Source: Variovorax ginsengisoli (GTDB taxonomy: Bacteria; Pseudomonadota; Gammaproteobacteria; Burkholderiales; Burkholderiaceae_C). From it: a stretch of 64,000 nucleotides of DNA. Below the pieces are notes generated by a model that was not told where the DNA came from, ran no database searches, and saw only the letters and a program-made list of their open reading frames with translations. Positions 8,601 through 16,802 of the stretch are shown here, one piece after another. Numbering within the stretch: the stretch's first letter is position 1; each line of letters opens with the position of its first letter. Location: contig NZ_JAUJZH010000013.1 of NCBI RefSeq assembly GCF_030486595.1, forward strand, positions 124,001 to 188,000, given 5' to 3'. A program made the position numbers and the translations under genes.

Positions 8601-9341
8601 CTACCAGAACATGGTGGTCGAAGGCGAGGAAGTACGGGCCTTCGTCGACCGCGATGCGTTGCAGCCGCGCTTCGTGCGCCCGCGGCGGCAGCGCGCTCGC
8701 GCGCAGCGTTGATCGGAGGCTCGTGATAGTCGTAGCCGACGAAGGTGGAAGCCGGGTGGCCTCGGCCAGAACGATCGTCGATGCGCCGAAGCCGCAGCCG
8801 ACGTCGGCCACGCGGGCACCTGCGTGCAGCCGCTCATGCCGTCCAGGGTCGCAATCCAGCTCGGCGCCAGGTTCGCGTTGTAGCCGGCCCTGAAGAGGCG
8901 CTCCGTGCCTGAGAACAGGCTCGGGTGATGCTCGTGCCAGGCGAGGCCGGTGCCATCGCGAAAGGCCCTCTGTACCTTGTCGATGTCGAGGAACATCGAC
9001 ATCAGGCATTCGAACCCACCGCCCATGAAGGCAGGACTGCTGTCGTCCGCTAGCACCAGTGCGGCCTCGGGCGACAGCGCGTAGGTCTGCGCCTCGGGGG
9101 CATAGTCGACGAAGCTGCTTGCCGCCTGCGCGCTGAGCCACTCCTGCGCGTAGCGCAAGCGCAGGTGCGTGCGTTCGCTGAACTCGTCCATCGTCATCGG
9201 CCCGGCGCCGGCCATCGCCTTGTACAAACCCAGGCGGTCTCCGAGGATGACCAGCGGCGCGCTGGCGAGCGCGCCGAACTCCGTGACCATCCTGCCCATC
9301 AGGGCATCCAGCTTGCCTTCATCGATCTGCAATGACTTCAC
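8601..9341 (-). pseudogene. decayed SAM-dependent methyltransferase (Rv2258c-like), frameshifted and truncated
   Basis: From a GTG at 9341 the frame encodes a winged-helix dimerisation domain (ALASAPLVILGDRLGLYKAM, then a helix-turn-helix) through to APSWIATLDGM. Near 8840 the frame shifts: the SAM motif VADVGCGFGASTIVLAEA appears in the next frame. Near 8770 it shifts again, as FVGYDYHEPPINAARERA is read in a third frame. The C-terminal half of the catalytic domain is missing. At least two frameshifts plus truncation make it non-functional. Sequencing error could explain one shift but not the missing end. Confidence 0.8.
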
Positions 9342-9454
9342 TCCTCAGGGTTGCGTCGTGCCGCATGACCGATCGCGCGGGTGACGGGTTGGACTCGTTG
9401 GATAGTTCGGGCCGTGGTGTCCCGCGTTACGCGACATGACTGGGCTTCCGGGAT

Positions 9455-9519
9455 GTGACGAAATCGTGAACTTTCATTGATGACCTCGTGAGGCCATGCG
9501 GCCAGACTTGAGTCCGGAG
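9455..9519 (+). promoter_or_regulatory. bufA1 operator-promoter: four 11-bp phased GTGA/TTGA half-sites
   Basis: Half-sites GTGA, GTGA, TTGA and GTGA begin at 9455, 9466, 9477 and 9488, exactly 11 bp apart, so they lie on one face of the helix. CAGACT follows at 9503 as a possible -10 and TCCGGAG at 9513. The whole block aligns without gaps to 22981-23045 (about 47 of 65 positions identical) upstream of the cupin gene. Direct repeats with an 11-bp period are the hallmark of OmpR/PhoB-family sites, and such a regulator is encoded at 15082-15798. The link to that regulator is inferred. Confidence 0.65.
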
Positions 9520-9589
9520 TAATCCTCGATGCAACGCAGCAACGAGCCACTCCGCCAGCCATTCAACTCAACGCCCAAAGGAGTTTCAA

Positions 9590-9895
9590 ATGAACGCAAG
9601 TCATCAACTGGTTCAGGGTGCCATCGCCGGCCTGCTCGCACTGGGCCTCGGCGCGGCCAGCACCGGCGCCTTCGCGCAAAAGGTCGAGACCGAAAAATGC
9701 GCCGGCATCGTCAAGGCCGGCAGCAACGACTGCGGCACGAGCAAGAGTTCGTGCGCCGGTACTTCGACGTCAGACCGCGACCCCGAAGCCTGGATCTACG
9801 TCGCGAAGGGCACCTGCGCGCGCATCGCGGGCGGCACCGTGACCAACAAGCCCGAGAACGTGCACGGTGGCGCCGCCGCCGTGAAGAAGGGCTGA
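9590..9895 (+). CDS. bufA1: BufA1-type bufferin precursor (DUF2282), periplasmic metallophore
   Basis: This 101-residue RiPP precursor of the bufferin family has a signal peptide to about residue 29 (GAFAQ). Its mature part carries Cys37, Cys48, Cys55 and Cys76 in KCAGIVKAGSNDC, SCAGTS and KGTCARI contexts, the DUF2282 signature. In characterised systems selected cysteines are modified by a BufB/BufC maturase pair, and the exported peptide buffers copper in the periplasm. The start follows AAAGGAG. It leads the bufA1-doxX unit; bufB and bufC lie 3.5 kb downstream on the same strand. Metal identity is inferred from the family. Confidence 0.85.
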   Translation: MNASHQLVQGAIAGLLALGLGAASTGAFAQKVETEKCAGIVKAGSNDCGTSKSSCAGTSTSDRDPEAWIYVAKGTCARIAGGTVTNKPENVHGGAAAVKKG

Positions 9896-9905
9896 GGAGA
9901 CCATC

Positions 9906-10400
9906 GTGCACTACGCAGGCTCCATGACTGCCACGCACGCGACCCGCACCGGCCTGCACTTGCGCATCATCGCGCGGGTGCGCGCCGTCGGCCGCTGCCT
10001 CCAGGCGTTCGCTCCGGCGGTCGACCTCGGCGTACGACTCTTCGTCGCCAGCGTGTTCTTCAGGTCGGGGCTGACAAAGATCGCCACCTGGAGCTCCACG
10101 TTGTCGCTGTTCGAGAACGAGTACGCGGTGCCTCTGCTGCCGCCGGAGTTCGCAGCCTACCTCGGCACCGGCGTCGAGTTGCTCTTCCCGGTCCTGCTGG
10201 TGATCGGCCTGGGCACGCGCTTCTCGGCCTTCGTGCTCTTCGTGTTCAACATCATCGCCGTGGTCTCCTATCCCGATCTCGGCGCAGTGGGACTGCGTGA
10301 TCACCAGACCTGGGGCCTGCTGCTGCTGGTCACGCTGCTGCACGGACCGGGCAAGCTTTCGCTCGACCACCTGGTCGCAAGGCGCTTTCCCGTGCCATGA
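9906..10400 (+). CDS. DoxX-family inner-membrane protein (bufferin-associated)
   Basis: This 164-residue protein has about four membrane segments: VDLGVRLFVASVFFRSGLTKI, FAAYLGTGVELLFPVLLVIGL, an FVLFVFNIIAVVSY stretch and WGLLLLVTLLHGPG. The FFRSGLTKI and GxELLFPVLL motifs are standard DoxX. DoxX proteins recur in bufferin operons (HvfX/BufD-like role), probably in the membrane steps of maturation or metal delivery. The GTG at 9906 is chosen because GAGGAG lies 5-7 bases upstream; an ATG at 9924 is the alternative. It begins 10 bp after bufA1. Confidence 0.8.
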   Translation: MHYAGSMTATHATRTGLHLRIIARVRAVGRCLQAFAPAVDLGVRLFVASVFFRSGLTKIATWSSTLSLFENEYAVPLLPPEFAAYLGTGVELLFPVLLVIGLGTRFSAFVLFVFNIIAVVSYPDLGAVGLRDHQTWGLLLLVTLLHGPGKLSLDHLVARRFPVP

Positions 10401-10457
10401 ACCCGGGAGCGCATCGAAGCGCTCTCGACATCCCAGTTCCATCCCCAGGAGCCTTCC

Positions 10458-11240
10458 ATGCTCAAGCACAAATCCGCCATCGTCACCGGCTCGACCAGCG
10501 GCATCGGCCTCGGCATCGCCCGCGCACTGGCCCGCGATGGCGCCGACATCATGCTCAATGGCTTCGGCGAGCCGCAGGAGATCGAATTCACGCGCGCCGA
10601 GCTCGAGCGCCAGTTCGGCATCGAGGTGCGCTACTCGAGCGCAGACATGAGCCAGCCAGACCAGGTGCGGCAGATGGTCGCGCTGGCCGAGGACAAGTTC
10701 GGCAAAGTGGACATCGTGGTCAACAACGCCGGCATCCAGCATGTCGCACCGATCGAGGCGTTCGCCGACGAGAAATGGGACGCGGTGCTGGCAATCAACC
10801 TCTCTTCGGCCTTCCACGTCATCAAGGCCGTCGCGCCCGGCATGAAGGCGCGCCGCTTCGGCCGCATCATCAACGTCGCCTCGGCGCACGGGCTGACCGC
10901 GTCGCCGTTCAAGTCGGCCTACGTGGCTGCCAAGCATGGGCTGATCGGCCTGTCGAAGGCCGTCGCGGTCGAACTCGCCGAGTTCGGGGTCACCTCCAAC
11001 ACCATCTGTCCCGGCTACGTGAAGACGCCGCTGGTCGACAGGCAGATCGCCGACCAGGCCAAGGCCCACGGCATCTCGCCCGATGAGGTGGTGCGCAACG
11101 TCATGCTGTCCCACCAGGCGCGCAAGGAGTTCATCCGGGTCGAGGAACTGGCGGCGCTGGCCGTGTTCCTGGCTTCCGACGCGGCCGCCTCGATGACCGG
11201 CACTGCGCTGGCCATGGACGGCGGCTGGACATTGCATTGA
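10458..11240 (+). CDS. bdhA: 3-hydroxybutyrate dehydrogenase (SDR family)
   Basis: The protein has 260 residues. The Rossmann start VTGSTSGIGLGIA, NNAGIQHVAPIE, the catalytic Ser-Tyr-Lys set (NVASAHGL and YVAAKHGLIGL) and a QARKEFIRVEELA tail match D-3-hydroxybutyrate dehydrogenases, which oxidise 3-hydroxybutyrate to acetoacetate with NAD+ during PHB breakdown. CAGGAG precedes the ATG. It is followed at once by a patatin-like gene, a pair often seen together in Burkholderiales. Its place between bufA1-doxX and bufB-bufC is unusual. Confidence 0.9.
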   Translation: MLKHKSAIVTGSTSGIGLGIARALARDGADIMLNGFGEPQEIEFTRAELERQFGIEVRYSSADMSQPDQVRQMVALAEDKFGKVDIVVNNAGIQHVAPIEAFADEKWDAVLAINLSSAFHVIKAVAPGMKARRFGRIINVASAHGLTASPFKSAYVAAKHGLIGLSKAVAVELAEFGVTSNTICPGYVKTPLVDRQIADQAKAHGISPDEVVRNVMLSHQARKEFIRVEELAALAVFLASDAAASMTGTALAMDGGWTLH

Positions 11241-11256
11241 GTGCAGGGGGTCGACC

Positions 11257-12393
11257 ATGGCGAATTCAGGCAAGCCGCGAGGCCCGGCCGGCAACGGGCG
11301 CGGCAACGGCGATCTCCCGGGCCAGGTCGTTCTGGTGCTGCAGGGTGGCGGCGCGCTCGGCGCCTACCAGGTCGGCGTCTACGAGGCGCTGCACGAAGCC
11401 GGCATCGAGCCCGACTGGGTCATCGGCACCTCGATCGGGGCGATCAATGCCTCGTTGATCGCCGGCAACCGGCCCGAACACCGGCTCGAGCGCGTGAACG
11501 CGTTCTGGAATCTGATGCAGGCGTCGACGTTCGCATTCGGTGTTCCGGACTGGATGGGCCTGGGCAACATGATGTCGAACATGGCGACCGTGCTGCGCGG
11601 CATCCCGGACTTCTTCACGCCCAACCTGCATGCACTGCGCGGATCCGCCGCGCAGCTCGGGGCGGAGGCGGCTTCCTACTACAGTACGGCGCCGCTGCGC
11701 GGGACGCTGCAGTCGCTGGTCGATTTCGAGTACCTGTGCCAGTGTCGCACCCGTCTGACCGTCGGTGCGGTGAACGCCTGCAGCGGCGAAATGCGCTATT
11801 TCGACACCCGCAAGGAAGTGCTCGGCGTCGATCACGTGATGGCCTCGGGCGCCCTGCCCCCGGCCTTCCCTGCCGTGCGCATCGACGGCCAGCCCTACTG
11901 GGACGGGGGCATCTACTCCAATACGCCCATCGAGGCCGTGCTGGACGACAAGCCGCGGCGCGACTCGGTGATCTTCGCTGTCAACGTATGGCACCAGACT
12001 GCGCCCGAACCCGACTCGATCTGGCAGGTGATGGCGCGCCACAAGGACATCCAGTTCGCCAGCCGCGCCGACAGCCACATCGCGCGGCAGAAGCAGATCC
12101 ACCGGCTGCGCCATGTGATTCGCGAACTGCACAAGCAGATACCGGCATCGAAGCAAGCCGACCCGAGGGTGATGGAGCTGGCTTCCTGGGGCTGCGGCAC
12201 GACGATGCACGTGGCGCATCTGGTCGCGCCGCGCGTCGACGGAGAGGACCACACCAAGGACATCGATTTCACGCCCGCGGGCATCCGCGCGCGCCGCCAG
12301 GCGGGCTATGCCGACACCTGGCACATGATCAGGCGCGCGCCCTGGAAGGAGGCCGCGACCGATCCTATCGAAGGTGTGATCGAGCACCGCTGA
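11257..12393 (+). CDS. patatin-like phospholipase (DUF3734-containing)
   Basis: The protein has 378 residues. The oxyanion motif LQGGGALGAYQVGVYEAL, the nucleophile motif GTSIGAINAS (Gly-x-Ser-x-Gly) and a later DGGIYSNTPIEAV (the dyad Asp) define a patatin Ser-Asp lipase. The C-terminal third resembles the DUF3734 extension common in bacterial patatins beside bdhA. There is no signal peptide, so it is probably cytoplasmic. AGGGGG lies before the ATG, 16 bp after bdhA. A role in lipid or PHB-granule turnover is plausible, but the substrate is unproven. Confidence 0.85.
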   Translation: MANSGKPRGPAGNGRGNGDLPGQVVLVLQGGGALGAYQVGVYEALHEAGIEPDWVIGTSIGAINASLIAGNRPEHRLERVNAFWNLMQASTFAFGVPDWMGLGNMMSNMATVLRGIPDFFTPNLHALRGSAAQLGAEAASYYSTAPLRGTLQSLVDFEYLCQCRTRLTVGAVNACSGEMRYFDTRKEVLGVDHVMASGALPPAFPAVRIDGQPYWDGGIYSNTPIEAVLDDKPRRDSVIFAVNVWHQTAPEPDSIWQVMARHKDIQFASRADSHIARQKQIHRLRHVIRELHKQIPASKQADPRVMELASWGCGTTMHVAHLVAPRVDGEDHTKDIDFTPAGIRARRQAGYADTWHMIRRAPWKEAATDPIEGVIEHR

Positions 12394-12420
12394 TTCTCGG
12401 GAAGCCACCGGGGTGCAACG

Positions 12421-13383
12421 ATGACCATCGCGCTCGCCAGTCTCGCGTTCGCGATCGCCGCCTGCTGCGCCGTCGTGATGGGCTTCGCCATCCAGCGCGG
12501 CGCCACCTGCACGGTCGCCGCCATGGAGGAGATCGTGCACGAGCGCAGTTGGCTGCGCCTGCTGGGCCTCGCCGAGGCTTCGCTGTGGGTGGCCGGGGGC
12601 CTGCTCGTGGCGCAGGCGCTCCACCTGCTGCCGGCCATGCCCCCGGGCTACCCGCTGAACCGCTGGACGGTGCTGGGCGGCGCGCTCCTCGGTCTTGGCG
12701 CCTTCGTCAACCGGGCCTGCGTATTCGGCGCCATCGCGCGCTTCGGGTCGGGCGAGTGGGCCTATCTGTTCACGCCGCTGGGCTTCTACCTGGGCTGCCT
12801 GAGCGTCGGGCCGCTTTTCGCGGCTGGCGCGCACACCCAGCTGTCGGAGGGCTCGCCGGTGCTGCGTGCGCCGGCATGGGTGGCGTGGCCGATCCTGCTC
12901 CTCATGGCCTGGCGCCTGGTCCGTCAGTTGCGGGGCGGGCCGGGCTTGCGCGACGCGCTGACCACGCGCATCTGGTCGCCGCATGCGGCCACCACGGTGA
13001 TCGGCATCGCCTTCCTCCTCATGCTGTTGCTGGTCGGCGCGTGGGCCTATACCGACGTGCTGGCCGAACTGGCGCGCGGCATGGCCACCCGCCTCTCGGC
13101 GCGCTGCCTGCTGCTGCTGGCCCTGCTGTGCGGCGCTGTGTGGGGCGGCTGGACGGCCGGGCGCTTTCGCAGCACGCCCGTCTCGGCGCCGCAGCTGCTG
13201 CGTTGCCTCGCCGGCGGCGTCCTCATGGGCTGGGGCAGCCTGCTGATCCCGGGCGGCAACGATGGGCTGATCCTGGTGGGGATGCCGCTGCTCTGGCCCT
13301 ATGCCTGGGTGGCATTCCTCGCGATGTGCACCTCGATCGGGGCGGCCCTGGTGGCCCGAATGGCGTGGGGTCGGCCGCACTGA
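12421..13383 (+). CDS. YeeE/YedE-family (TsuA-like) membrane transporter
   Basis: This 320-residue protein has about eight to ten hydrophobic segments. The signature GFAIQRGATCTVAAMEE (conserved Cys after GAT), LGAFVNRACVFG (second Cys) and a late LMGWGSLLIPGGNDGLIL match YeeE/YedE proteins, whose characterised member TsuA takes up thiosulfate by relaying it along cysteines. A third cysteine in a late helix (LAMCTSIG) fits. A sulfur source next to a cysteine-based copper buffer would make sense. That link is inference; the cargo could be another sulfur compound. Confidence 0.75.
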   Translation: MTIALASLAFAIAACCAVVMGFAIQRGATCTVAAMEEIVHERSWLRLLGLAEASLWVAGGLLVAQALHLLPAMPPGYPLNRWTVLGGALLGLGAFVNRACVFGAIARFGSGEWAYLFTPLGFYLGCLSVGPLFAAGAHTQLSEGSPVLRAPAWVAWPILLLMAWRLVRQLRGGPGLRDALTTRIWSPHAATTVIGIAFLLMLLLVGAWAYTDVLAELARGMATRLSARCLLLLALLCGAVWGGWTAGRFRSTPVSAPQLLRCLAGGVLMGWGSLLIPGGNDGLILVGMPLLWPYAWVAFLAMCTSIGAALVARMAWGRPH

Positions 13384-13400
13384 CGACTGACGGACAAAGA

Positions 13401-13448
13401 TCACATTTCGATCACGGGTGCGGCGGCGCAGCGGCGCAATCCTAGAAT
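13401..13448 (+). promoter_or_regulatory. bufB promoter: -10 element with two 11-bp-spaced TCAC half-sites
   Basis: TCAC at 13401 and 13412 are 11 bp apart, which is GTGA-N7-GTGA on the minus strand. Their minus-strand 11-mers resemble the first two repeats of the bufA1 and cupin operators, the second matching GTGAACTTTCA at 8 of 11 positions. TAGAAT at 13443 is a good -10 with no matching -35, as expected for an activated promoter. The orientation is opposite to the other two sites, so the assignment is tentative. Confidence 0.45.
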
Positions 13449-13470
13449 CCCCATGACCCAGGAGGCAGCG

Positions 13471-14328
13471 ATGGAAAAGTCCTCGGAATCGTTGACAGCA
13501 TGCGCCGGCATCGGCCTGCGCTCCGAGCATTGCGCGGCGTTCATCGCATCGCGTCCACCGGTCGGGTTCATCGAGGTCCACAGCGAAAACTACTTCGGCC
13601 GCGGCGGCAAGCCGCTGCATTTCCTCCGGCTCGCCCGCCAGAGCCATGCGCTGAGCCTGCATGGCGTGGGACTGTCGATCGGCTCGGTCGATCCCCTGAG
13701 CCAGCCCTACCTGGCGCGGCTGGGCGAGCTGATCGAGATGCTCGAGCCGGCGCTGGTGTCCGACCACCTGTGCTGGAGTTCGGTGGGCGGCATTCACGCC
13801 AACGACCTGCTGCCCCTGCCCTTCACCGAGGAGGCGCTGTCGCACGTCGTCGCCCGTGTGCAGCAGGTGCAGGAACGCCTGCGCCGACGCATCCTGCTCG
13901 AGAACGTGTCGAGCTACCTAGCCTACGTGCAGTCGACGATGCCCGAGTGGGAGTTCCTCGCCGAAGTCGCGCGCCGCAGCGGCTGCGGCATCCTGCTGGA
14001 CGTCAACAACATCTTCGTCAGCGCCCACAACCACGGCTTCGAGGCGATGCACTACCTGCGGGCCATCCCTCGCCAGGCCGTGGAGGAAATCCACTTGGCC
14101 GGCTTCACGCGCACGCCTCTGGGCGACGGCGCCGAGATCCTGATCGATACGCACAGCGCGCCGGTGGCCGACGCGGTATGGACGCTCTATGCGGCCGCGC
14201 TGGAGCGCTTCGGGCCGGTGCCGACCCTGGTCGAATGGGACGCCGACCTGCCGGCCTTGTCGGTGCTGGTGGCGCAGGCCGCAAAGGCCGAATCGCTGAT
14301 GGAGCTGCGCGATGGGTGCGCTGCCTGA
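13471..14328 (+). CDS. bufB: BufB-type multinuclear iron oxidase (DUF692/MNIO), bufferin maturase
   Basis: This 285-residue TIM-barrel protein of the MNIO family (MbnB relatives) has GIGLRSEH, the metal-ligand segment EVHSEN (residues 35-40), SLHGVGLSIGS, VSDHLCW, LLDVNN, EIHLAG and VEWD. These are the positions where MNIO enzymes bind their iron ions. In bufferin systems it modifies precursor cysteines, acting with BufC. The start at 13471 has GGAGG 5 bases upstream, while the earlier ATG at 13453 would be almost leaderless relative to the -10. Its end overlaps bufC by 17 bp. Its substrate is presumably BufA1 (9590). Confidence 0.9.
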   Translation: MEKSSESLTACAGIGLRSEHCAAFIASRPPVGFIEVHSENYFGRGGKPLHFLRLARQSHALSLHGVGLSIGSVDPLSQPYLARLGELIEMLEPALVSDHLCWSSVGGIHANDLLPLPFTEEALSHVVARVQQVQERLRRRILLENVSSYLAYVQSTMPEWEFLAEVARRSGCGILLDVNNIFVSAHNHGFEAMHYLRAIPRQAVEEIHLAGFTRTPLGDGAEILIDTHSAPVADAVWTLYAAALERFGPVPTLVEWDADLPALSVLVAQAAKAESLMELRDGCAA

Positions 14329-15085
14329 GGTCCAGGCCCGCGTCATGGACGCGCTGCTGCACGATGGCGCGGCCGCGACAGCGCTGATTCGGCCCACGGC
14401 GTCGCTGTCCGCGCGGCAGCGCCTGCAGGTCTATCGCCACAACATGTTCGAGAGCCTCACGGCCGCGCTGGGCGCCGTCTATCCGGTGGTGGCGCGCCTC
14501 GTCGGCGACGGCTTCTTCAGGCAGGCGGCGAAGGCCTTCATCGTCGCGCATCCCTCGCGCTCGGGCAATCTGCAGGACTTCGGCGGCGCGTTCGCCGGCT
14601 TCCTCCGCGCCTGGCCCGTCGCCGCCGGCCTGCCCTACCTCCCGGATGTCGCCACGCTCGAATGGGCCCTGCACCACGCCTACCACGAGGTCGAGCTGCC
14701 CGCCCTCACGCTGGAACGGCTGGCGCAGGTGCCGGCGGCCGAGCAGGCCGGGCTGCGCCTTCGCCTGCAGCCCAGCGCGCGCTTCGTCGGCTCGCGCTAC
14801 CCGCTCCTGAGAATCTGGCAGGCGAACCAGCCGGAGGCCCTCGACGACGAATCGACCATCTCGCTCGATGAAGGCGGCGTGGACCTGCTCGTCGTCCAGT
14901 GTGCGCTGGAGATCGAGTTCAGGCACCTGGGCCCCGCCGAGGGCCGGTGGCTTCGTGCCCTCGCCGGCCAGGCCGGCCTGGCGGAAGCGACCGGGCGCGC
15001 GATGGATGCCGATCCGGCCTTCGATCTCATGGCGGCGCTGGCGCGCCATCTGGGACTTGGACTTTTCACGTGGGTGTCGACATGA
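14312..15085 (+). CDS. bufC: BufC-type bufferin maturase partner (HvfC/DUF2063)
   Basis: This 257-residue protein starts with the DUF2063 domain: RQRLQVYRHNMFESLTAALGAVYPVVARLVGD and then FAGFLRAWP and LPYLPDVATLEWA. A C-terminal domain with AEGRWLRAL follows. In MNIO systems this partner binds the precursor peptide and presents it to BufB. The overlap with bufB at its start and the ATGA overlap with the response regulator at its end show translational coupling of maturation and regulation genes. Confidence 0.85.
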   Translation: MGALPEVQARVMDALLHDGAAATALIRPTASLSARQRLQVYRHNMFESLTAALGAVYPVVARLVGDGFFRQAAKAFIVAHPSRSGNLQDFGGAFAGFLRAWPVAAGLPYLPDVATLEWALHHAYHEVELPALTLERLAQVPAAEQAGLRLRLQPSARFVGSRYPLLRIWQANQPEALDDESTISLDEGGVDLLVVQCALEIEFRHLGPAEGRWLRALAGQAGLAEATGRAMDADPAFDLMAALARHLGLGLFTWVST

Positions 15086-15798
15086 GCCGCCGCGTACTCG
15101 TGATCGAGGACGACCCCGACATCGGCCGCCTCGTGATGCTCCAGCTGGCCGAGCTCGACTGCGAAGGCCGCCTGATCACGGACGGCGTGGCCGGCCTGGC
15201 CGAATGCGAGGCCGGCAACTACGACCTCCTGATCCTCGACCTGATGCTGCCACGCATGGATGGACTGCAGATCTGCCGGCGCCTGCGAACGCAAACGCGC
15301 TACACGCCGATCCTGATGCTCACCGCCAAATCGTCAGAGCTCGACCGCGTGCTGGGCCTGGAGCTCGGCGCCGACGACTACCTGACCAAACCCTTCAGCA
15401 TGCTCGAACTCGCCGCGCGCGTGAAGGCGGTCTTCCGGCGCGCGGACCATCAGCAGGCGGCCCAGGCCGCGCAGAGCGCCAGCGAGGCGCGACTGATCGA
15501 AGCGGGGGGCCTGCGCCTCGACCTGCATCGCCACGAGGCGATGCTGGACGGCAAACCCGTTGACCTGACCGCCAAGGAATTCGACCTGCTGGTGTACTTC
15601 GCGCGCAGTCCCGGTCGCGTCCACACGCGGGCGCAGCTGCTCGACCAGGTCTGGGGCTACAGCCACAGCGGCTACGAGCACACCGTCAACTCGCACATCA
15701 ACCGGCTGCGCAACAAGATCGAGCGCGATCCCGGCAACCCCGACTACATCCAGACGGTATGGGGCGTGGGCTACAAGTTCGGCGAGCCGCGGCCCTGA
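15082..15798 (+). CDS. OmpR-family response regulator of the bufferin locus
   Basis: The protein has 238 residues. A receiver domain with acidic pair Asp10-Asp11, phospho-acceptor Asp53 (LILDLMLPRMDG), the switch Thr and Lys in LTKPFS, and a C-terminal winged helix ending YKFGEPRP. The motif NSHINRLRNKIE lies in the recognition helix. The ATG overlaps the bufC stop (ATGA). OmpR-type regulators bind direct repeats with an 11-bp period, and such repeats stand before bufA1, bufB and the cupin gene. I infer those are its targets; it may also receive phosphate from the convergent giant kinase. Confidence 0.9.
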   Translation: MSRRVLVIEDDPDIGRLVMLQLAELDCEGRLITDGVAGLAECEAGNYDLLILDLMLPRMDGLQICRRLRTQTRYTPILMLTAKSSELDRVLGLELGADDYLTKPFSMLELAARVKAVFRRADHQQAAQAAQSASEARLIEAGGLRLDLHRHEAMLDGKPVDLTAKEFDLLVYFARSPGRVHTRAQLLDQVWGYSHSGYEHTVNSHINRLRNKIERDPGNPDYIQTVWGVGYKFGEPRP

Positions 15799-15812
15799 AG
15801 ATCGGACCCGCC

Positions 15813-16802
15813 GTGGACCTCGTCGACATGGCCCTCATCGCCCTCGTCTCAGGCGCGGTCGCCGCCCTGTACGTCTCATGGCGGGCTGCGCGGCGACTGA
15901 AGCGCCTGGCCGACACCGTCGACGCCTTCGCGCGTGGCGGCTGCACCGATCGCCTGCGCGTCGCGGGCGCCGATGCCCAGGGGGACGCGATCGATCGCCT
16001 TGCCGCGCACCTGGAACGCATGTCCGCCCGCATCGGCGAGCAGTTCGCCGAGATCGAGCGCGGGGTCGATCGGCGTCGCGAACTCCTCGCCAACGTCTCG
16101 CACGACCTGCGCACCCCCTTGACCTCGATGCAAGGCTACCTCGAACTGCTGCTGCTGCGGCACGGCAGCCTGCCGCCCGCCGAGGAGCGCAACTACCTCG
16201 AGACGGCGGTGCGCCATAGCGAGCGCCTGGGGCGGCTGGTGAACGACCTGTTCGAGCTGACCCAGCTAGAGGCCGCCGAAGCGCTGCCGCAGCCGGAGGC
16301 GTTCTCGCTCGCCGAGCTGGCCCAGGATGTGGCGCAGAAGTTCGCCCTGGACGCCCGAAGCCGCCACGTGCAGTTGCGCGCCGCGGACAACGCAGGCAGC
16401 GGCACGGTCCGCGCGGAGGCCGACATCGGCATGGTCGAGCGGGTCCTGGAAAACCTGCTCGACAACGCCCTGCGCCACACGCCCGACGGCGGCAGCGTGA
16501 CGATCGAGTTCAGCGCCGATGCCCGCCGCGCCCGGATCGCCGTGCGTGATACCGGCTGCGGTATCGCACCCGCCGAGCTGTCCCGCATCTTCGAGCGCTA
16601 TGAACGCGCGAGCCGCTCCGCGCCCGGCATCCAGGGCGGCCTGGGACTGGCCATTGCGCAGCGCATCGTGCGCCTGCATGGCGGCGAGCTGTCGGCCACC
16701 AGCGTCGCGGGCGCCGGCAGTTGCTTCGCCTTCGACCTCCCGCTGGCGGCGGCAGGGCCGGCCGCATCGCCGGCCCGCCGCATCGAGAGGATGTCCTCAT
16801 GA
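15813..16802 (+). CDS. membrane sensor histidine kinase without a periplasmic domain
   Basis: From a GTG at 15813 the protein has 329 residues. One membrane segment (about 5-23) is followed by a HAMP domain, a HisKA domain with His97 in LLANVSHDLRTPL, and HATPase_c with an NLLDNALRHT N-box, DTGCGI and GLGLAIA. It lacks the usual second membrane helix and extracytoplasmic sensor, so it must sense within the membrane or through partners. The start is uncertain: a frame from 15759 inside the regulator gene is open. Its kinase core closely resembles that of the giant protein at 17845-22920. Confidence 0.8.
   Translation: MDLVDMALIALVSGAVAALYVSWRAARRLKRLADTVDAFARGGCTDRLRVAGADAQGDAIDRLAAHLERMSARIGEQFAEIERGVDRRRELLANVSHDLRTPLTSMQGYLELLLLRHGSLPPAEERNYLETAVRHSERLGRLVNDLFELTQLEAAEALPQPEAFSLAELAQDVAQKFALDARSRHVQLRAADNAGSGTVRAEADIGMVERVLENLLDNALRHTPDGGSVTIEFSADARRARIAVRDTGCGIAPAELSRIFERYERASRSAPGIQGGLGLAIAQRIVRLHGGELSATSVAGAGSCFAFDLPLAAAGPAASPARRIERMSS

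Noticed and set aside
11266..13845. 859-codon open frame on the minus strand
   Set aside because: It runs antisense across the patatin and YeeE genes and into bufB, which have strong family motifs and ribosome sites.
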